A DNA stretch of 64,000 nucleotides, taken from AC-49 sp963766605. GTDB taxonomy: Bacteria > Actinomycetota > Thermoleophilia > Solirubrobacterales > Solirubrobacteraceae. A program made the position numbers and the translations under genes. This document shows, in pieces, positions 1-8,239 of the stretch. Numbering within the stretch: the stretch's first letter is position 1; every line of letters begins with the position of its first letter. The DNA lies in NCBI GenBank assembly GCA_963766605.1, contig CAVYAT010000005.1, positions 186,001-250,000 on the forward strand. The letters are read 5' to 3'. The notes under the pieces were generated by a model, which saw only the letters and a program-made list of their open reading frames with translations, searched no databases and was not told the origin of the DNA.

Positions 1-140
1 GCCGCGCTGCGCTGGCCGAGTTGGCCGCCGTCGAGAACTACGCGTGGCCCCAACTCGCGACGGATCTCGAGGCGATCCTCGAACGTGCGATCACCGATCC
101 CGATCGGCCACTGGTCGCGCCGACCCAGAACCAGCAGTAG
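1..140 (+). CDS. C-terminal fragment, possible glycosyltransferase
   Basis: An open frame enters from outside the window and ends at the TAG at 138-140; 45 residues are visible. The end is an alanine- and leucine-rich helix with a Tyr-x-Trp element (ENYAWPQLATDLEAIL) like the last helix of GT4-type glycosyltransferases, where an aromatic followed by a repeated Leu/Ile pattern is common. It then has a polar tail ending in Gln-Gln. The assignment rests only on that helix, so it is weak. The next gene starts 10 bases downstream and may be in the same transcript. Confidence 0.35.
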   Translation, partial: RAALAELAAVENYAWPQLATDLEAILERAITDPDRPLVAPTQNQQ

Positions 141-150
141 GCTGCGCCGC

Positions 151-684
151 GTGGCGAGGAGAGCGCCCACGGGTCTGGCAGTGGTCGCGGCGTGCGCTGT
201 CGCGGGCGTTTGGGCGCCTGGCGTCGCCGCGCAGCTGAGCGCGCACCGGATCGTGCCCGGGAAGTCGGTCGGGCGGATTCAGATCGGTGATCGCCGGCAG
301 GCGATCGAGAAGCTGCTGGGGCCCGACCACGTCCCGCCGCGCACGGTCAAGCGCGGGGTCGGCGTGTTCATCGCCCAGTACCCCGAGCGCCATCTGTCGC
401 TGTTCTACTTCGGCCATTCCAACGCGCGCCTCGTCGCCGTGAGCACGAACGACCCCAAGCTGCACACGGCCAACGGCATCCGCATCGGAGCCACGCGGGT
501 CAAGGTCGCCAAGACCTACCCCAAGCTCACATGCAGCACCCAGCAGACGTACTGCGACCGCGCCGGCCCAGGCGGGCGCATCACGCGCTTCGGCTTTCAC
601 CACGCGGGCGGCAAGACGCCCGACAAGGACGAGGTCATCGTGATCGCGGTCGGCCTCCAGCGCTACCTGGCCAAGCTGCACTGA
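151..684 (+). CDS. Secreted protein of unknown function
   Basis: About 177 residues from a GTG at 151. I prefer this start to an upstream ATG at 85 because it begins with Arg-Arg and a hydrophobic Ala/Val core ending in an AxA-like site (GVAAQ), a typical export signal; the upstream start would bury it. The mature part has a repeated G-x-I-x-I-G element near its start (GRIQIGDRR) and again mid-protein (GIRIGATR), followed by two cysteines. This resembles the paired beta-strand repeats of small secreted actinobacterial proteins in the BLIP/SmpA-like group, but I do not recognise a family. Its stop overlaps the next start by one base (TGATG), so the two genes are probably translationally coupled. 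Confidence 0.7.
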   Translation: MARRAPTGLAVVAACAVAGVWAPGVAAQLSAHRIVPGKSVGRIQIGDRRQAIEKLLGPDHVPPRTVKRGVGVFIAQYPERHLSLFYFGHSNARLVAVSTNDPKLHTANGIRIGATRVKVAKTYPKLTCSTQQTYCDRAGPGGRITRFGFHHAGGKTPDKDEVIVIAVGLQRYLAKLH

Positions 685-1064
685 TGCGGGCGTTCCCGAT
701 CCTCTACGCCCGCGACGTGGAGGCTGTTGCCGGGTTCTACCAGCGGTTCGGGTTCGAGGTCACGTTCCGGCTCGACGGCCCCGACGGGACCGCCGGCTAC
801 GTCTCGATGCAGCGCGACGAGGCCGGACTGGCGGTGACGGTCGAGGACTCGGCGCGGATGTTCGCGGGCGTCGAGCCCGGTCCCGGTCCGCGCCACGAGA
901 TGTGGATCTACGTCGACGACGCCGACGCCACGGTGGCGGAGCTACGCGCCGCCGGCGTCACCGTTGTCCGCGAGCCGGCCGACATGCCGTGGGGCGAGCG
1001 GGCCGCCTACGTCGCCGACCCCGAGGGCAACCTCGTGTCGGTCGCGACCGCGCCCGCCGGCTGA
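684..1064 (+). CDS. VOC (glyoxalase/bleomycin-resistance-like) protein
   Basis: 126 residues from the ATG at 684, overlapping the previous stop. It begins MRAFPILYARDVEAVAGFYQ, the usual first strand and helix of a VOC fold, and ends with the family pattern of a Gly-Arg/Glu strand and DPEGNLVSV. Histidine, aspartate and glutamate residues in the expected metal-site strands are visible (HEMWIYVDD; DPEGN). VOC proteins are small metal-dependent enzymes or drug-binding proteins; the substrate cannot be read from this sequence. The start is set by homology and by the TGATG overlap. Confidence 0.85.
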   Translation: MRAFPILYARDVEAVAGFYQRFGFEVTFRLDGPDGTAGYVSMQRDEAGLAVTVEDSARMFAGVEPGPGPRHEMWIYVDDADATVAELRAAGVTVVREPADMPWGERAAYVADPEGNLVSVATAPAG

Positions 1065-1130
1065 CAACGTCGCGAGGCGCACGCAATCGCGCGGCCCCAC
1101 CGCGCGTATGGCCGTGGCAAAGGGGGAGAC

Positions 1131-2516
1131 ATGACCACACTGCCGACGTTCCCGATCGCCAATTCGCTGTCGCAGATTCGCGCCCGTATCGCCGCCGGAA
1201 TGGAGCGCGACCTACCGGCCCACGTCGACCGCCTGGGCTGGAGCGCCACCCAGGTCAAGGAGTTCCAGCTCCAGCGGCTGCGGGCGCTGCTGGCCCACGC
1301 GCGCTGCCGGTCGGCGTTCCACGCGCAGCGCCTGGGCGACATCGACCCGCGCTCGTTCGAGCTCGACGACCTCGCAGCGCTGCCGGTCATGACGAAGGAG
1401 CAGATGGTGGAGCGCTTCGACGACGTCGTCACCGACCGCCGGCTGCGGCGCGTGCTGGTGGAGGGCCATCTCGCCGCCTCGACCGAGGCGCCGCGGCTGC
1501 TGGGCGGTCGCTACGTCTGCCTGGCCTCGGGCGGCAGCTCAGGGACACGCGGTGTGTTCGTGCAGTGCGTCGACGAGTACACGAGCTTCGCCGGCTCGAT
1601 CATGCGCCCGGGGATGGCGCGGCTGCTCGCCGCCGGCGGGCCGCCGCCGAGGCTGACGATGGGGATGGTCGCCGCCGCTTCGCCGGTCCACGCGACCGGG
1701 CTCGCCGCGTGGACCGCGACCGGACGGCCGCTGCGGATCGTGTCCGCGCCGGCGACGCTGCCGCTCGATGAGATCGTCGGCCGCCTCAACGCGGCGCAGC
1801 CGCTGCTGCTCATGGGCTACCCGTCGAAGCTCGTCGAGCTCGCCGCCGAGCGGATCGCTGGGCGCCTGACGATCTCGCCCGCCGGGATCTCGGTGACCAG
1901 CGAGCAGTGCACCGACGCTCATCGCGCCGCGATCCACGACGGGTTCGGGGTCGCGGTGGTCGACCAGTTCGCCTCGACCGAGGGGCTCGTCGGCCACAGC
2001 GAGCCGGGAACGACCGTGATGCGGTTTGCCAGTGACATGTGCATCGCCGAGCTTGTCGACGAGCACAACCGCCCGGTGCCCGACGGGGTGGCGTCCGCGA
2101 AGGTGCTGGTCACCAATCTGCACAACTTCACGCAGCCGCTGATCCGCTACGAGCTGTCCGACCGCTTCGTCGGCCACCCCGATCCGTCGGACAGTGGGCA
2201 CCTGCACGCCGCAGTCGACGGTCGCGTCGAACCGACGTTTCGCTACGGCCTCGTGGAGATTCACCCTCTGGTCGTCGGCTCGGTGCTCGTCAGCACCCCG
2301 GCCGTGCGCGCCTACCAGGTGCGCCAGACCGCACGCGGGGTCGACGTGTCGGTCGTCGCGCCGGACGGGATCGACGTGCGGCGGATCGCCGCCAGGCTGG
2401 CCGAGGGCCTTCGCCGCGCCGGCCTGCCCGAGGCGCAGGCCGCGGTACGTGTCGTCGGCGATGTCGCACGCGACCCGCAGAGCGGCAAGCCGCGGCGGTT
2501 CGTCGCGCTGCCGTAG
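1131..2516 (+). CDS. Adenylate-forming enzyme, PaaK/CapK-like
   Basis: 461 residues with a strong ribosome binding site (GGGGGAG) before the ATG. The order of elements is that of phenylacetate-CoA ligase/coenzyme F390 synthetase-like proteins: an N-terminal helical part with PVMTKEQMVERFDD, a Ser/Gly-rich nucleotide loop SGGSSGTRGV near residue 135, an ISVTSEQC strand, then FASTEG and a YELSD motif preceding a small C-terminal domain. Such enzymes activate a carboxylate with ATP and often pass it to CoA or another acceptor. The acceptor and acid are unknown here. It is followed 28 bases later by a short-chain dehydrogenase, which suggests but does not prove a shared pathway. Confidence 0.8.
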   Translation: MTTLPTFPIANSLSQIRARIAAGMERDLPAHVDRLGWSATQVKEFQLQRLRALLAHARCRSAFHAQRLGDIDPRSFELDDLAALPVMTKEQMVERFDDVVTDRRLRRVLVEGHLAASTEAPRLLGGRYVCLASGGSSGTRGVFVQCVDEYTSFAGSIMRPGMARLLAAGGPPPRLTMGMVAAASPVHATGLAAWTATGRPLRIVSAPATLPLDEIVGRLNAAQPLLLMGYPSKLVELAAERIAGRLTISPAGISVTSEQCTDAHRAAIHDGFGVAVVDQFASTEGLVGHSEPGTTVMRFASDMCIAELVDEHNRPVPDGVASAKVLVTNLHNFTQPLIRYELSDRFVGHPDPSDSGHLHAAVDGRVEPTFRYGLVEIHPLVVGSVLVSTPAVRAYQVRQTARGVDVSVVAPDGIDVRRIAARLAEGLRRAGLPEAQAAVRVVGDVARDPQSGKPRRFVALP

Positions 2517-2544
2517 CCGGGCGGCGCCCGCGATACTTGGGGGC

Positions 2545-3312
2545 ATGGCTTCCAACTCGTTGCAGGACACCGTCGCGATCGTCACCGGCGCCTCGAGCGG
2601 CATCGGCGAGGCGACCGCGCTCGCGCTCGCCGCGCAGGGGGCGACCGTCGCCGTCGTCGCCCGCCGCGCCGACCGGCTCGAAGACCTGGCCAAGCGGATC
2701 GCCGACGGCGGGCCCGAGCCGATCGTCATCGCCGCCGACCTGACCGACGCCGAGCAGGCGCCGCGCGTCGTCGGCGAGGTCGTCGACAGGGCGGGACGGC
2801 TCGACATCCTCGTCAACAACGCCGGCGTGATGCTGCTCGGGCCGATCGAGAATGCGCCGGTCGACGAGTGGGAGCGGATGGTCGACATCAACATCCGCGG
2901 CCTCCTGCACTGCACGCACGCCGCGCTTCCCCACCTGCTCAAGGCCGCCGAAGAGGGTCCGCGGAACGTCGCCGACATCGTCAACATCAGCTCGGTCGCC
3001 GGGCGCGTCGCGCGCAACGGCTCGGGTGTCTACAACCTGACCAAGCACGGCGTGGGCGCGTTCAGCGACTCGCTACGCCAGGAGGTGACAAGCCGCCACG
3101 TGCGCGTCGGGCTCGTCGAGCCGGGCGCCGTGTCGACCGAGCTCGCCGGCCACAACCGGCCCGAGGTGCTGGAGGTGATCGGCCGGCGCTTCGCCGACAT
3201 GGAGCGCATGGAGGCGCCGGACATCGCCGACGCGATCGTCTACATGGTCACGCGTCCGCGCCGCGTGGCGATCAACGAGATCCTCGTGCGACCGACCGAG
3301 CAGGAACAGTGA
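2545..3312 (+). CDS. Short-chain dehydrogenase/reductase
   Basis: 255 residues from the ATG at 2545. It shows the classical SDR signatures: cofactor loop TGASSGIGE near the N terminus, DLTD, the NNAG motif (ILVNNAGV), a catalytic serine in NISSVAG and the YNLTK active-site Tyr-x-x-x-Lys. The loop with Ala-Arg-Arg after the second strand (VVARRADRL) suggests NADP preference, which is an inference. Cytosolic NAD(P)-dependent oxidoreductase with unknown substrate. The stop overlaps the start of the next gene (GTGA). Confidence 0.92.
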   Translation: MASNSLQDTVAIVTGASSGIGEATALALAAQGATVAVVARRADRLEDLAKRIADGGPEPIVIAADLTDAEQAPRVVGEVVDRAGRLDILVNNAGVMLLGPIENAPVDEWERMVDINIRGLLHCTHAALPHLLKAAEEGPRNVADIVNISSVAGRVARNGSGVYNLTKHGVGAFSDSLRQEVTSRHVRVGLVEPGAVSTELAGHNRPEVLEVIGRRFADMERMEAPDIADAIVYMVTRPRRVAINEILVRPTEQEQ

Positions 3313-3695
3313 TCCGGACCGACGAGCTCGACGGCCTGACCGCCGCCGACCTCGTCCACCGCCGCCTGAGCACGATGCCGGCGGCCGCGACGGTCGCCGA
3401 CGTGCGCGCGTTCTTCGCCTCCAGCGCGTCGCACCACGTCGCGCTGCTGACCGACGGCGAGCGCTACGTCGGCGCGATCGAGGCCGGGGCGATCGCCGAC
3501 GACGTCGACCCCACCGGGCCGGCCGCCGAGCACGTGATCCCCGGCCCGACGATCGCCCCTGACGTCACCGCGACACAGGCCCGCGACATCGCCCTCGCCG
3601 AGCCGAGCCTGCGCCTGCCGGTCGTCGACGACGCCGGCGCCCTGGTCGGGATCGTCGCGGTCACGTCGGGGCGCGACGGGTTCTGCGGGACCTGA
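3309..3695 (+). CDS. CBS-domain protein
   Basis: 128 residues from a GTG that overlaps the SDR stop by four bases. It has two halves, each a CBS-like unit: the first runs from a TAADLVHRR/MP segment through VALLTDGERYVGAIE, the second from VTATQARDIAL through LPVVDDAGALVGIV. CBS pairs bind adenine nucleotides and usually act as sensors. No partner domain is attached. Three bases separate its stop from the convergent Mop gene. Confidence 0.75.
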   Translation: MIRTDELDGLTAADLVHRRLSTMPAAATVADVRAFFASSASHHVALLTDGERYVGAIEAGAIADDVDPTGPAAEHVIPGPTIAPDVTATQARDIALAEPSLRLPVVDDAGALVGIVAVTSGRDGFCGT

Positions 3696-3698
3696 GCG

Positions 3699-3908
3699 TC
3701 AGTCGGCGACGCCGATCATCACGTCGGAGGCCTTGACGACGGCGAACACGTCGGCGCCCTCGGTCAGGCCGAGATCCTCGACCGCCTCGACCGTGATCGA
3801 CGCAACGACGCGCTGGCCACCGACGTCGAGCTCGACGGTGGCGATCGAGGCCCCGCGCGAGATGCTCGTGACGGTGGCCGGAAGCTGGTTGCGGGCGCTG
3901 AGTTGCAT
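3699..3908 (-). CDS. Molybdopterin-binding (Mop/TOBE) protein
   Basis: 69 residues, exactly one Mop unit. MQLSARNQLPATVTSIS opens the family's N-terminal strand, followed by A-S-I-T-V-E-A-V-x-D-L-G-L and VFAVVKASDVMIGV at the end. Single Mop proteins bind molybdate or tungstate as a hexamer in the cytosol and buffer or store the anion. It is the last gene of the minus-strand operon that begins with the tungstate-binding protein near 12.1 kb, which supports the anion role. Confidence 0.9.
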   Translation of the reverse strand: MQLSARNQLPATVTSISRGASIATVELDVGGQRVVASITVEAVEDLGLTEGADVFAVVKASDVMIGVAD

Positions 3909-3925
3909 CGCGCGAGTATCGCGCG

Positions 3926-4423
3926 TCACAGCCGCGTGGCGGCGGCGCGGCCGAGGGCGCCGACCCGGGTCACCAGTGCGCGCGGAGTGCGGCTGGGGTC
4001 GGTGAGGACGATCGTGAGCAACGTGGCGCCCTTGACCAGCGCGAGCTGCGCCTGCCCGGACACCGGGACGTTGATCGCCTGGACCGGGACGACGTAGCCG
4101 CGAAACTCGGGCCCCACGAGGCGGCGGCCGCCGGCCGGCACATGGCCGAGCGCCGCGCGGGCCGCGGCCGTCGCCGCGGCCACCCGTACCTGGACACCGC
4201 GCATGTCGGCCGTGTACGTGCAGGTCGGCCCGACTCGGGTCCCGCCGCTCGCACCAGTGCCGATCGCCGCGGCCAGCTCGTGGGCGCTGAGCAGCGTGCA
4301 CGGGTTCGCGCTCACCGTCGCGAACGTCACTGTCGTCGTCGCGTGGTGGCTCGATGAGCCGCCGCAGGACGCGAAGGCGATGGCCGCCATCGCGGTGGCG
4401 GCGGCGGAGAGCGCTCGTCTCAT
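3926..4423 (-). CDS. Lipoprotein, DUF3558-like
   Basis: 165 residues from the ATG at 4423, which overlaps the stop of the upstream permease fusion (ATGA). The N terminus is a lipoprotein signal with the acceptor cysteine in AFASCGGSS at residue 20. The mature part has NPCTLLSAHELAAAIG and a second cysteine in PTCTYT, the disulfide-like pattern of DUF3558 proteins. The biochemical role is unknown; membrane-anchored and extracytoplasmic. Its position in the anion uptake operon suggests an accessory part in uptake or sensing. Confidence 0.7.
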   Translation of the reverse strand: MRRALSAAATAMAAIAFASCGGSSSHHATTTVTFATVSANPCTLLSAHELAAAIGTGASGGTRVGPTCTYTADMRGVQVRVAAATAAARAALGHVPAGGRRLVGPEFRGYVVPVQAINVPVSGQAQLALVKGATLLTIVLTDPSRTPRALVTRVGALGRAAATRL

Positions 4424-6177
4424 CGGTTCTGCTCGAGGGCTGCGGGATTGAGCTGCGTGTCGGCGTAGGCGGTGGTCGCCGCATGGCGCGCGTACGAACG
4501 CGCGTACGCGGCCAGTGTCGGTGATCGGGCGGTGAGCGTGCGCCACGGCAGCTCGACGTCGCGGGGGCGGGCGCCGCGAAGCAGGGCTCGCGGGAGGTCC
4601 ACCAGCGCGTCGGCGAGGTCGCGCGGGTCGACCGCGACGACCGCGTTCAAGGGGCCGTCCCTGCCCAGGGCATCGAGCGTCGCCCGCGAGGTGACGGCCG
4701 GCGCGCCGAGCGCGCCGGCGAAGCGCGGTCCATCGGTCGCCTTCAGCGCCTGCGCGGCGCCGAGTGCGGTGTCGTCGTCCCACGCGAGCACGATCGACAG
4801 TCGAGGGTCGGTTTGCAGCGCGCGGGTGACGGCCCGCGCGCCGCCGGCCGGGTACGCGCCGGTCGCGGTCGTCACCCTCACGCCCGGTGCGTGCGCTGCG
4901 AGTGCGGCGCGCAGCGCGCGTTCGATCGTGGCCGCCCGCGCGGCGTACGGATTGACCGCGTCGAACTCCGGCGGTGGCAGGACGAGTAGTGCATGCCCAT
5001 GGTCGCGACCGTGCGCATGCGCCCACGCCGCGGCGTCGTCGCCGAGGAGCCGCGCGCCGCGCGCCGGATCGGCGACGACCGCCGCGGTTCGGTGCGGCAG
5101 CGCGAGCGGGTAGCTCACGATCTTCACGCCGCGACGCATCGCGGCCGCCGCGATCGGGTCCAGTGCGCCGGGCGCGAGCGCTCCGACGACGACAAGACTG
5201 TTTACGGGCGGCGTTCGATTCGACGCCGGGTCGTAGATGCCGCGACGTGTCTGGCGACGCACGTCAGCCTGGAGGGTGGGACCCGCGGCGGCCGTCAGGA
5301 CTGGAGTCATCCCGGTCGCGCGCGCGCGCTGCGTGAGCAGCCGAGCCAGGTCGCCGAGTGGCGGGCTCGTGCCGTTGGCGTCGATCGCGTACGCCGTGGC
5401 GCGGTTGTCGGCGGGATGAACGGTCGTGCCGCATGCCGCCAGGACAACGCTCGCCACGACGACCGCGCCGAGAGCGACGGCGCGGCGCATTCCCCGGCGC
5501 GCGGCGCCCGGTGTTCCGTGCTGGACGAGCGTCAGCGCGACACCGAGGGCCAGCATCAGCGCGAGGAGCACGATCGTGTGCTCGACCGCGCGTGGAATGT
5601 CGTCGGCGTGGGCGTCGTTGATCACCTGGCTGGCGAGTGTCGCCGTCGTGTTCGTCGAGTTGCCGCCGATGATCGTCACCGCACCGACCTCGGCGAACGC
5701 CGAGCCGAGCGCGAGGATCAGCGCGGTCAGCACCCCGGCCTTCGCCTCCCGCAAGCAGAACACCGCGAGCCGTCCCCGCCCGGCGCCGAACGCTCGCGCC
5801 TGGTCGACCAGCACCGGCGGCAGGGTGCGGATCGCGATCGCGGCGAGCGCGACGACGATCGGGAGCGCGAGAATGGTCTGTGCGAGGACCATGCCACGCA
5901 TGCTGTTGAGCCACAGGCCGCCCCCGGGGGCACTGTGCCCCTGAAGCACGAGGTAGCCGTAGACGCCGACCGCGACCGGCGGCAGTCCGAGCCCTGCGTT
6001 GGCCGCGATCAGGCCGCGGCGCGAACCCGACCGGCGGCCGAGACCGATCGCGCACGCCAGCGGTAGCCCGATCAGCGCCGCGATCAGCGTCGATTCGAAC
6101 GCCAGCTGGAGCGTGCGGCGCGTCAGCCCGCCGAGGTAGGGGTCGTGGTCGAGGAGGCGCACGCCCTGAACGATCAT
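4420..6177 (-). CDS. ABC permease fused to a periplasmic binding domain
   Basis: 585 residues from the ATG at 6177, five bases after the ATPase stop. Residues 1-225 are a TupB/ModB-type permease: several membrane segments and the EAA loop (DQARAFGAGRGRLAVFCLREA). At residue 230 there is an in-frame ATG, then a complete lipoprotein-type signal with cysteine in VLAACGTT, and about 335 residues like sugar-type binding proteins (peripla_BP_4): SLVVVGALAPGALDP, KIVSYPL and VLAWDDDTALGAAQAL. The junction falls where a stand-alone permease would end. So this is either a true fusion or two genes that lost their stop; no stop or frameshift is visible. A sugar-type binding domain on an anion permease is unusual. 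Confidence 0.75.
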   Translation of the reverse strand: MIVQGVRLLDHDPYLGGLTRRTLQLAFESTLIAALIGLPLACAIGLGRRSGSRRGLIAANAGLGLPPVAVGVYGYLVLQGHSAPGGGLWLNSMRGMVLAQTILALPIVVALAAIAIRTLPPVLVDQARAFGAGRGRLAVFCLREAKAGVLTALILALGSAFAEVGAVTIIGGNSTNTTATLASQVINDAHADDIPRAVEHTIVLLALMLALGVALTLVQHGTPGAARRGMRRAVALGAVVVASVVLAACGTTVHPADNRATAYAIDANGTSPPLGDLARLLTQRARATGMTPVLTAAAGPTLQADVRRQTRRGIYDPASNRTPPVNSLVVVGALAPGALDPIAAAAMRRGVKIVSYPLALPHRTAAVVADPARGARLLGDDAAAWAHAHGRDHGHALLVLPPPEFDAVNPYAARAATIERALRAALAAHAPGVRVTTATGAYPAGGARAVTRALQTDPRLSIVLAWDDDTALGAAQALKATDGPRFAGALGAPAVTSRATLDALGRDGPLNAVVAVDPRDLADALVDLPRALLRGARPRDVELPWRTLTARSPTLAAYARSYARHAATTAYADTQLNPAALEQNR

Positions 6178-6182
6178 CTCCG

Positions 6183-7124
6183 CTACGTAGTGGATGGCGC
6201 ACCTCCCGGGAAGTGCACGCCGCCGTCGATCCGCACGCCGACCGACTCGTCGAGCGCCGGGCCGGGGTACGGGCTGCGGGCCTGGACGCGGCCTTCGTCG
6301 AGCGCGATCTCGCACAGCACGGCGTCCTCCTCGTGGACGCGCCGCACGACGGTTCCGCGTAGCGGCGCGTCGGGGTCGAGCGTCACCTGGGCGGGGCGCA
6401 CGCGGAGCATCGATCCGTCGGCTTGTCGCACCCGGCCGCTGAAACCGAGGAAGTCCGCGGCCTGCGCGCTGTCGGGCCGGTCGAGGACGTCGCGGGGTGT
6501 GCCCTGCGCAGCGATCCGGCCGTCGAGGAGGACGATCAGGCGGTCGGCGAGCGCCCACGCTTCGGCGCGGTCGTGGACGACGACGAGCGTCGCGCGGTCG
6601 GCGTCGCGCAGTGCGGTCGACGTGTCGGCCAGCAACTGGTCGCGGGTCGGGGCGTCGAGGCCGGCGAACGGCTCGTCAAGCAGCAGCGCGTCGCTGCCCA
6701 GCGCCAGCGCGCGGGCGAGGTGCACGCGCCTCGCCTCGCCCCCGGATAGCGTCGTGGCGACCCGATCGGCCAGATGCTCGATGCCCGCCAGACTCAGAGC
6801 CTCGCGCGCCCGCTGCGCGCGCTCGTCGCGCGGCACGCCCCACCAGCCCATCGCCAGGTCGACGTTGGCGCGCACGGTGCGCCGCGCCAGCGCCGGGCTC
6901 TGGAGCGCCGCCGCCACGCGCCCGTTGCGCGTCAGCGTCCCGCCGGTGCTCGGCAGCAGCCCGGCGAGCACGGCGAGCAGCGTCGACTTGCCGACGCCGT
7001 TGGGCCCCAGCACGGCGACGACCTCGCCGCGGTGCAGCTCGAGGTCGACGCTGTCGAGAAGGCGGCGTTTGCCGCGTGCGACGGCGAGGCCGCGAGCGAT
7101 CAGGACAGGAGACCGGGTATCCAT
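6183..7124 (-). CDS. tupC: ABC transporter ATPase, tungstate/molybdate type
   Basis: 313 residues from the ATG at 7124; an in-frame GTG at 7148 is an alternative and neither has a clear ribosome binding site. Walker A is GPNGVGKST, the signature is LSGGEARRV and Walker B is ALLLDEPFAGLD, followed by a switch histidine (VVVHDRAE). A C-terminal portion of about 90 residues (RVRPAQVTLDPDAPL) looks like a TOBE-type regulatory domain, as in ModC/TupC. It overlaps the upstream permease gene and drives import through the two permease subunits encoded on either side. Confidence 0.85.
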   Translation of the reverse strand: MDTRSPVLIARGLAVARGKRRLLDSVDLELHRGEVVAVLGPNGVGKSTLLAVLAGLLPSTGGTLTRNGRVAAALQSPALARRTVRANVDLAMGWWGVPRDERAQRAREALSLAGIEHLADRVATTLSGGEARRVHLARALALGSDALLLDEPFAGLDAPTRDQLLADTSTALRDADRATLVVVHDRAEAWALADRLIVLLDGRIAAQGTPRDVLDRPDSAQAADFLGFSGRVRQADGSMLRVRPAQVTLDPDAPLRGTVVRRVHEEDAVLCEIALDEGRVQARSPYPGPALDESVGVRIDGGVHFPGGAPSTT

Positions 7125-7915
7125 TGCGACCGCGTCTGTTGCATCCACGTCAGCGCCGCCGCGAGCAGCACGAACAGGCCCATCAGGATCGTGGCGTAGG
7201 CGACGCCGAGTGCCGGTGTCGGGACGGTCAGGTTGGCGCCGGACAGCTGCGCGTCACTGGCTCCGCTACCGGACTCGGTAAACGACTGGAACGCCCCCAG
7301 CGCGAGCGTCGCCGGTTGGCTCGCAGATCCGACGCGCGCCTGCAGCGGCGCGGTCGATACGGCGATGGCGCCGATCGACGTGATCGTGACGCCGAGCGTG
7401 ACGAGGAGCGCCGCGACCATCCGGCGCCGCGCTTCGCGCAGGGCGAGCGTTCCCCGTCGCCAGCCGGGGGCACCGTACGCACGCGCCTGATCGAGGAGCA
7501 CTGGCTCGACGCCGCTGACCGCCGCCGCGGTCAGCGCGATCATCAGCGGTACCGCGAGCAGCGTCTGGGCGAAGTAGGCGGCGTTGGCCGTCGAGAACCA
7601 GTGCAGCCCAGCGAGCGGGCCGCCGCCGTAGCGCGACTCCTGCGTCAGCACGATCAGCACGACGACGCCGCTGACGACCGGCGGGATCCGCATGAGGCCG
7701 TTGGCGACGCCGCGCAACGCGCGCGAGCGCCGCGACCGGCCCAGGCCGAGCGCGATCCCGATCGGGACGCCGACAACAGCGCCGATCGCCGTTGCCTCCA
7801 GTGCTATGTGCAGCGTTCGCACGGTCGTATCCCAGACCGTGGGGTTGCCGCTGAAGATCAGGTGCAGGCCCTGGCGAAGCCCGTTGCGGAGATGCTCGGA
7901 GCCGGTCGGCGGCAT
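7100..7915 (-). CDS. tupB: ABC permease, TupB-like
   Basis: 271 residues. The EAA-loop motif VLLDQARAYGAPGWRRG and five to six hydrophobic segments match tungstate/molybdate-type permeases; the N-terminal part (TLHIALEATAIGAVVGVPIG) is the usual first transmembrane-coupling segment of TupB. It lies three bases after the DUF2149 gene and overlaps the ATPase gene, so all are co-translated. The other permease of the operon is only distantly alike, so the transporter could be a heterodimer, or the two could form separate importers sharing one ATPase. Confidence 0.85.
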   Translation of the reverse strand: MPPTGSEHLRNGLRQGLHLIFSGNPTVWDTTVRTLHIALEATAIGAVVGVPIGIALGLGRSRRSRALRGVANGLMRIPPVVSGVVVLIVLTQESRYGGGPLAGLHWFSTANAAYFAQTLLAVPLMIALTAAAVSGVEPVLLDQARAYGAPGWRRGTLALREARRRMVAALLVTLGVTITSIGAIAVSTAPLQARVGSASQPATLALGAFQSFTESGSGASDAQLSGANLTVPTPALGVAYATILMGLFVLLAAALTWMQQTRSQWIPGLLS

Positions 7916-7918
7916 CGG

Positions 7919-8239
7919 TCACTTCCTGGCGACATAGACCAGCCGGCCGTCGGGCAGCCGGTAGACCGAGCCGACGCGCCCGCCGGCCTGGACGCGGACG
8001 CGGCGCGTCCCCGGCTTCAGCGGCACGAGCTTCTGGTTGCGGTTGAGTGTGACGGTGTTCCTGGCCGCGTTGGAGCGAGCGTTGCGGTTCAGAAGCGCCG
8101 TCAGGTTGAGCGACTGCAGCGCGGCGATCAGAAACGCAACGGCCAGCACGATCCCGACATCGAACATGTTCACGAGCCCGTCGAGCGGCTCGCCGGCGCG
8201 ATCGGCTCGCAGTTGGGCGCGACGCTTGACCTCGATCAT
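7919..8239 (-). CDS. DUF2149-like single-span membrane protein
   Basis: 106 residues from the ATG at 8239, overlapping the stop of the ExbB-like gene (ATGA). A basic N terminus (EVKRRAQLRADR) leads into GEPLDGLVNMFDVGIVLAVA, one membrane span, and ends with a small domain finishing GSVYRLPDGRLVYV. That layout (short cytosolic part, one span, short external domain) is that of DUF2149 proteins and resembles ExbD/TolR. In DUF2149 the N-D/P-x-D stretch at the start of the span is conserved and the Asp here lies just there. I infer a partner role for the adjacent MotA/ExbB-like protein. Confidence 0.75.
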   Translation of the reverse strand: MIEVKRRAQLRADRAGEPLDGLVNMFDVGIVLAVAFLIAALQSLNLTALLNRNARSNAARNTVTLNRNQKLVPLKPGTRRVRVQAGGRVGSVYRLPDGRLVYVARK

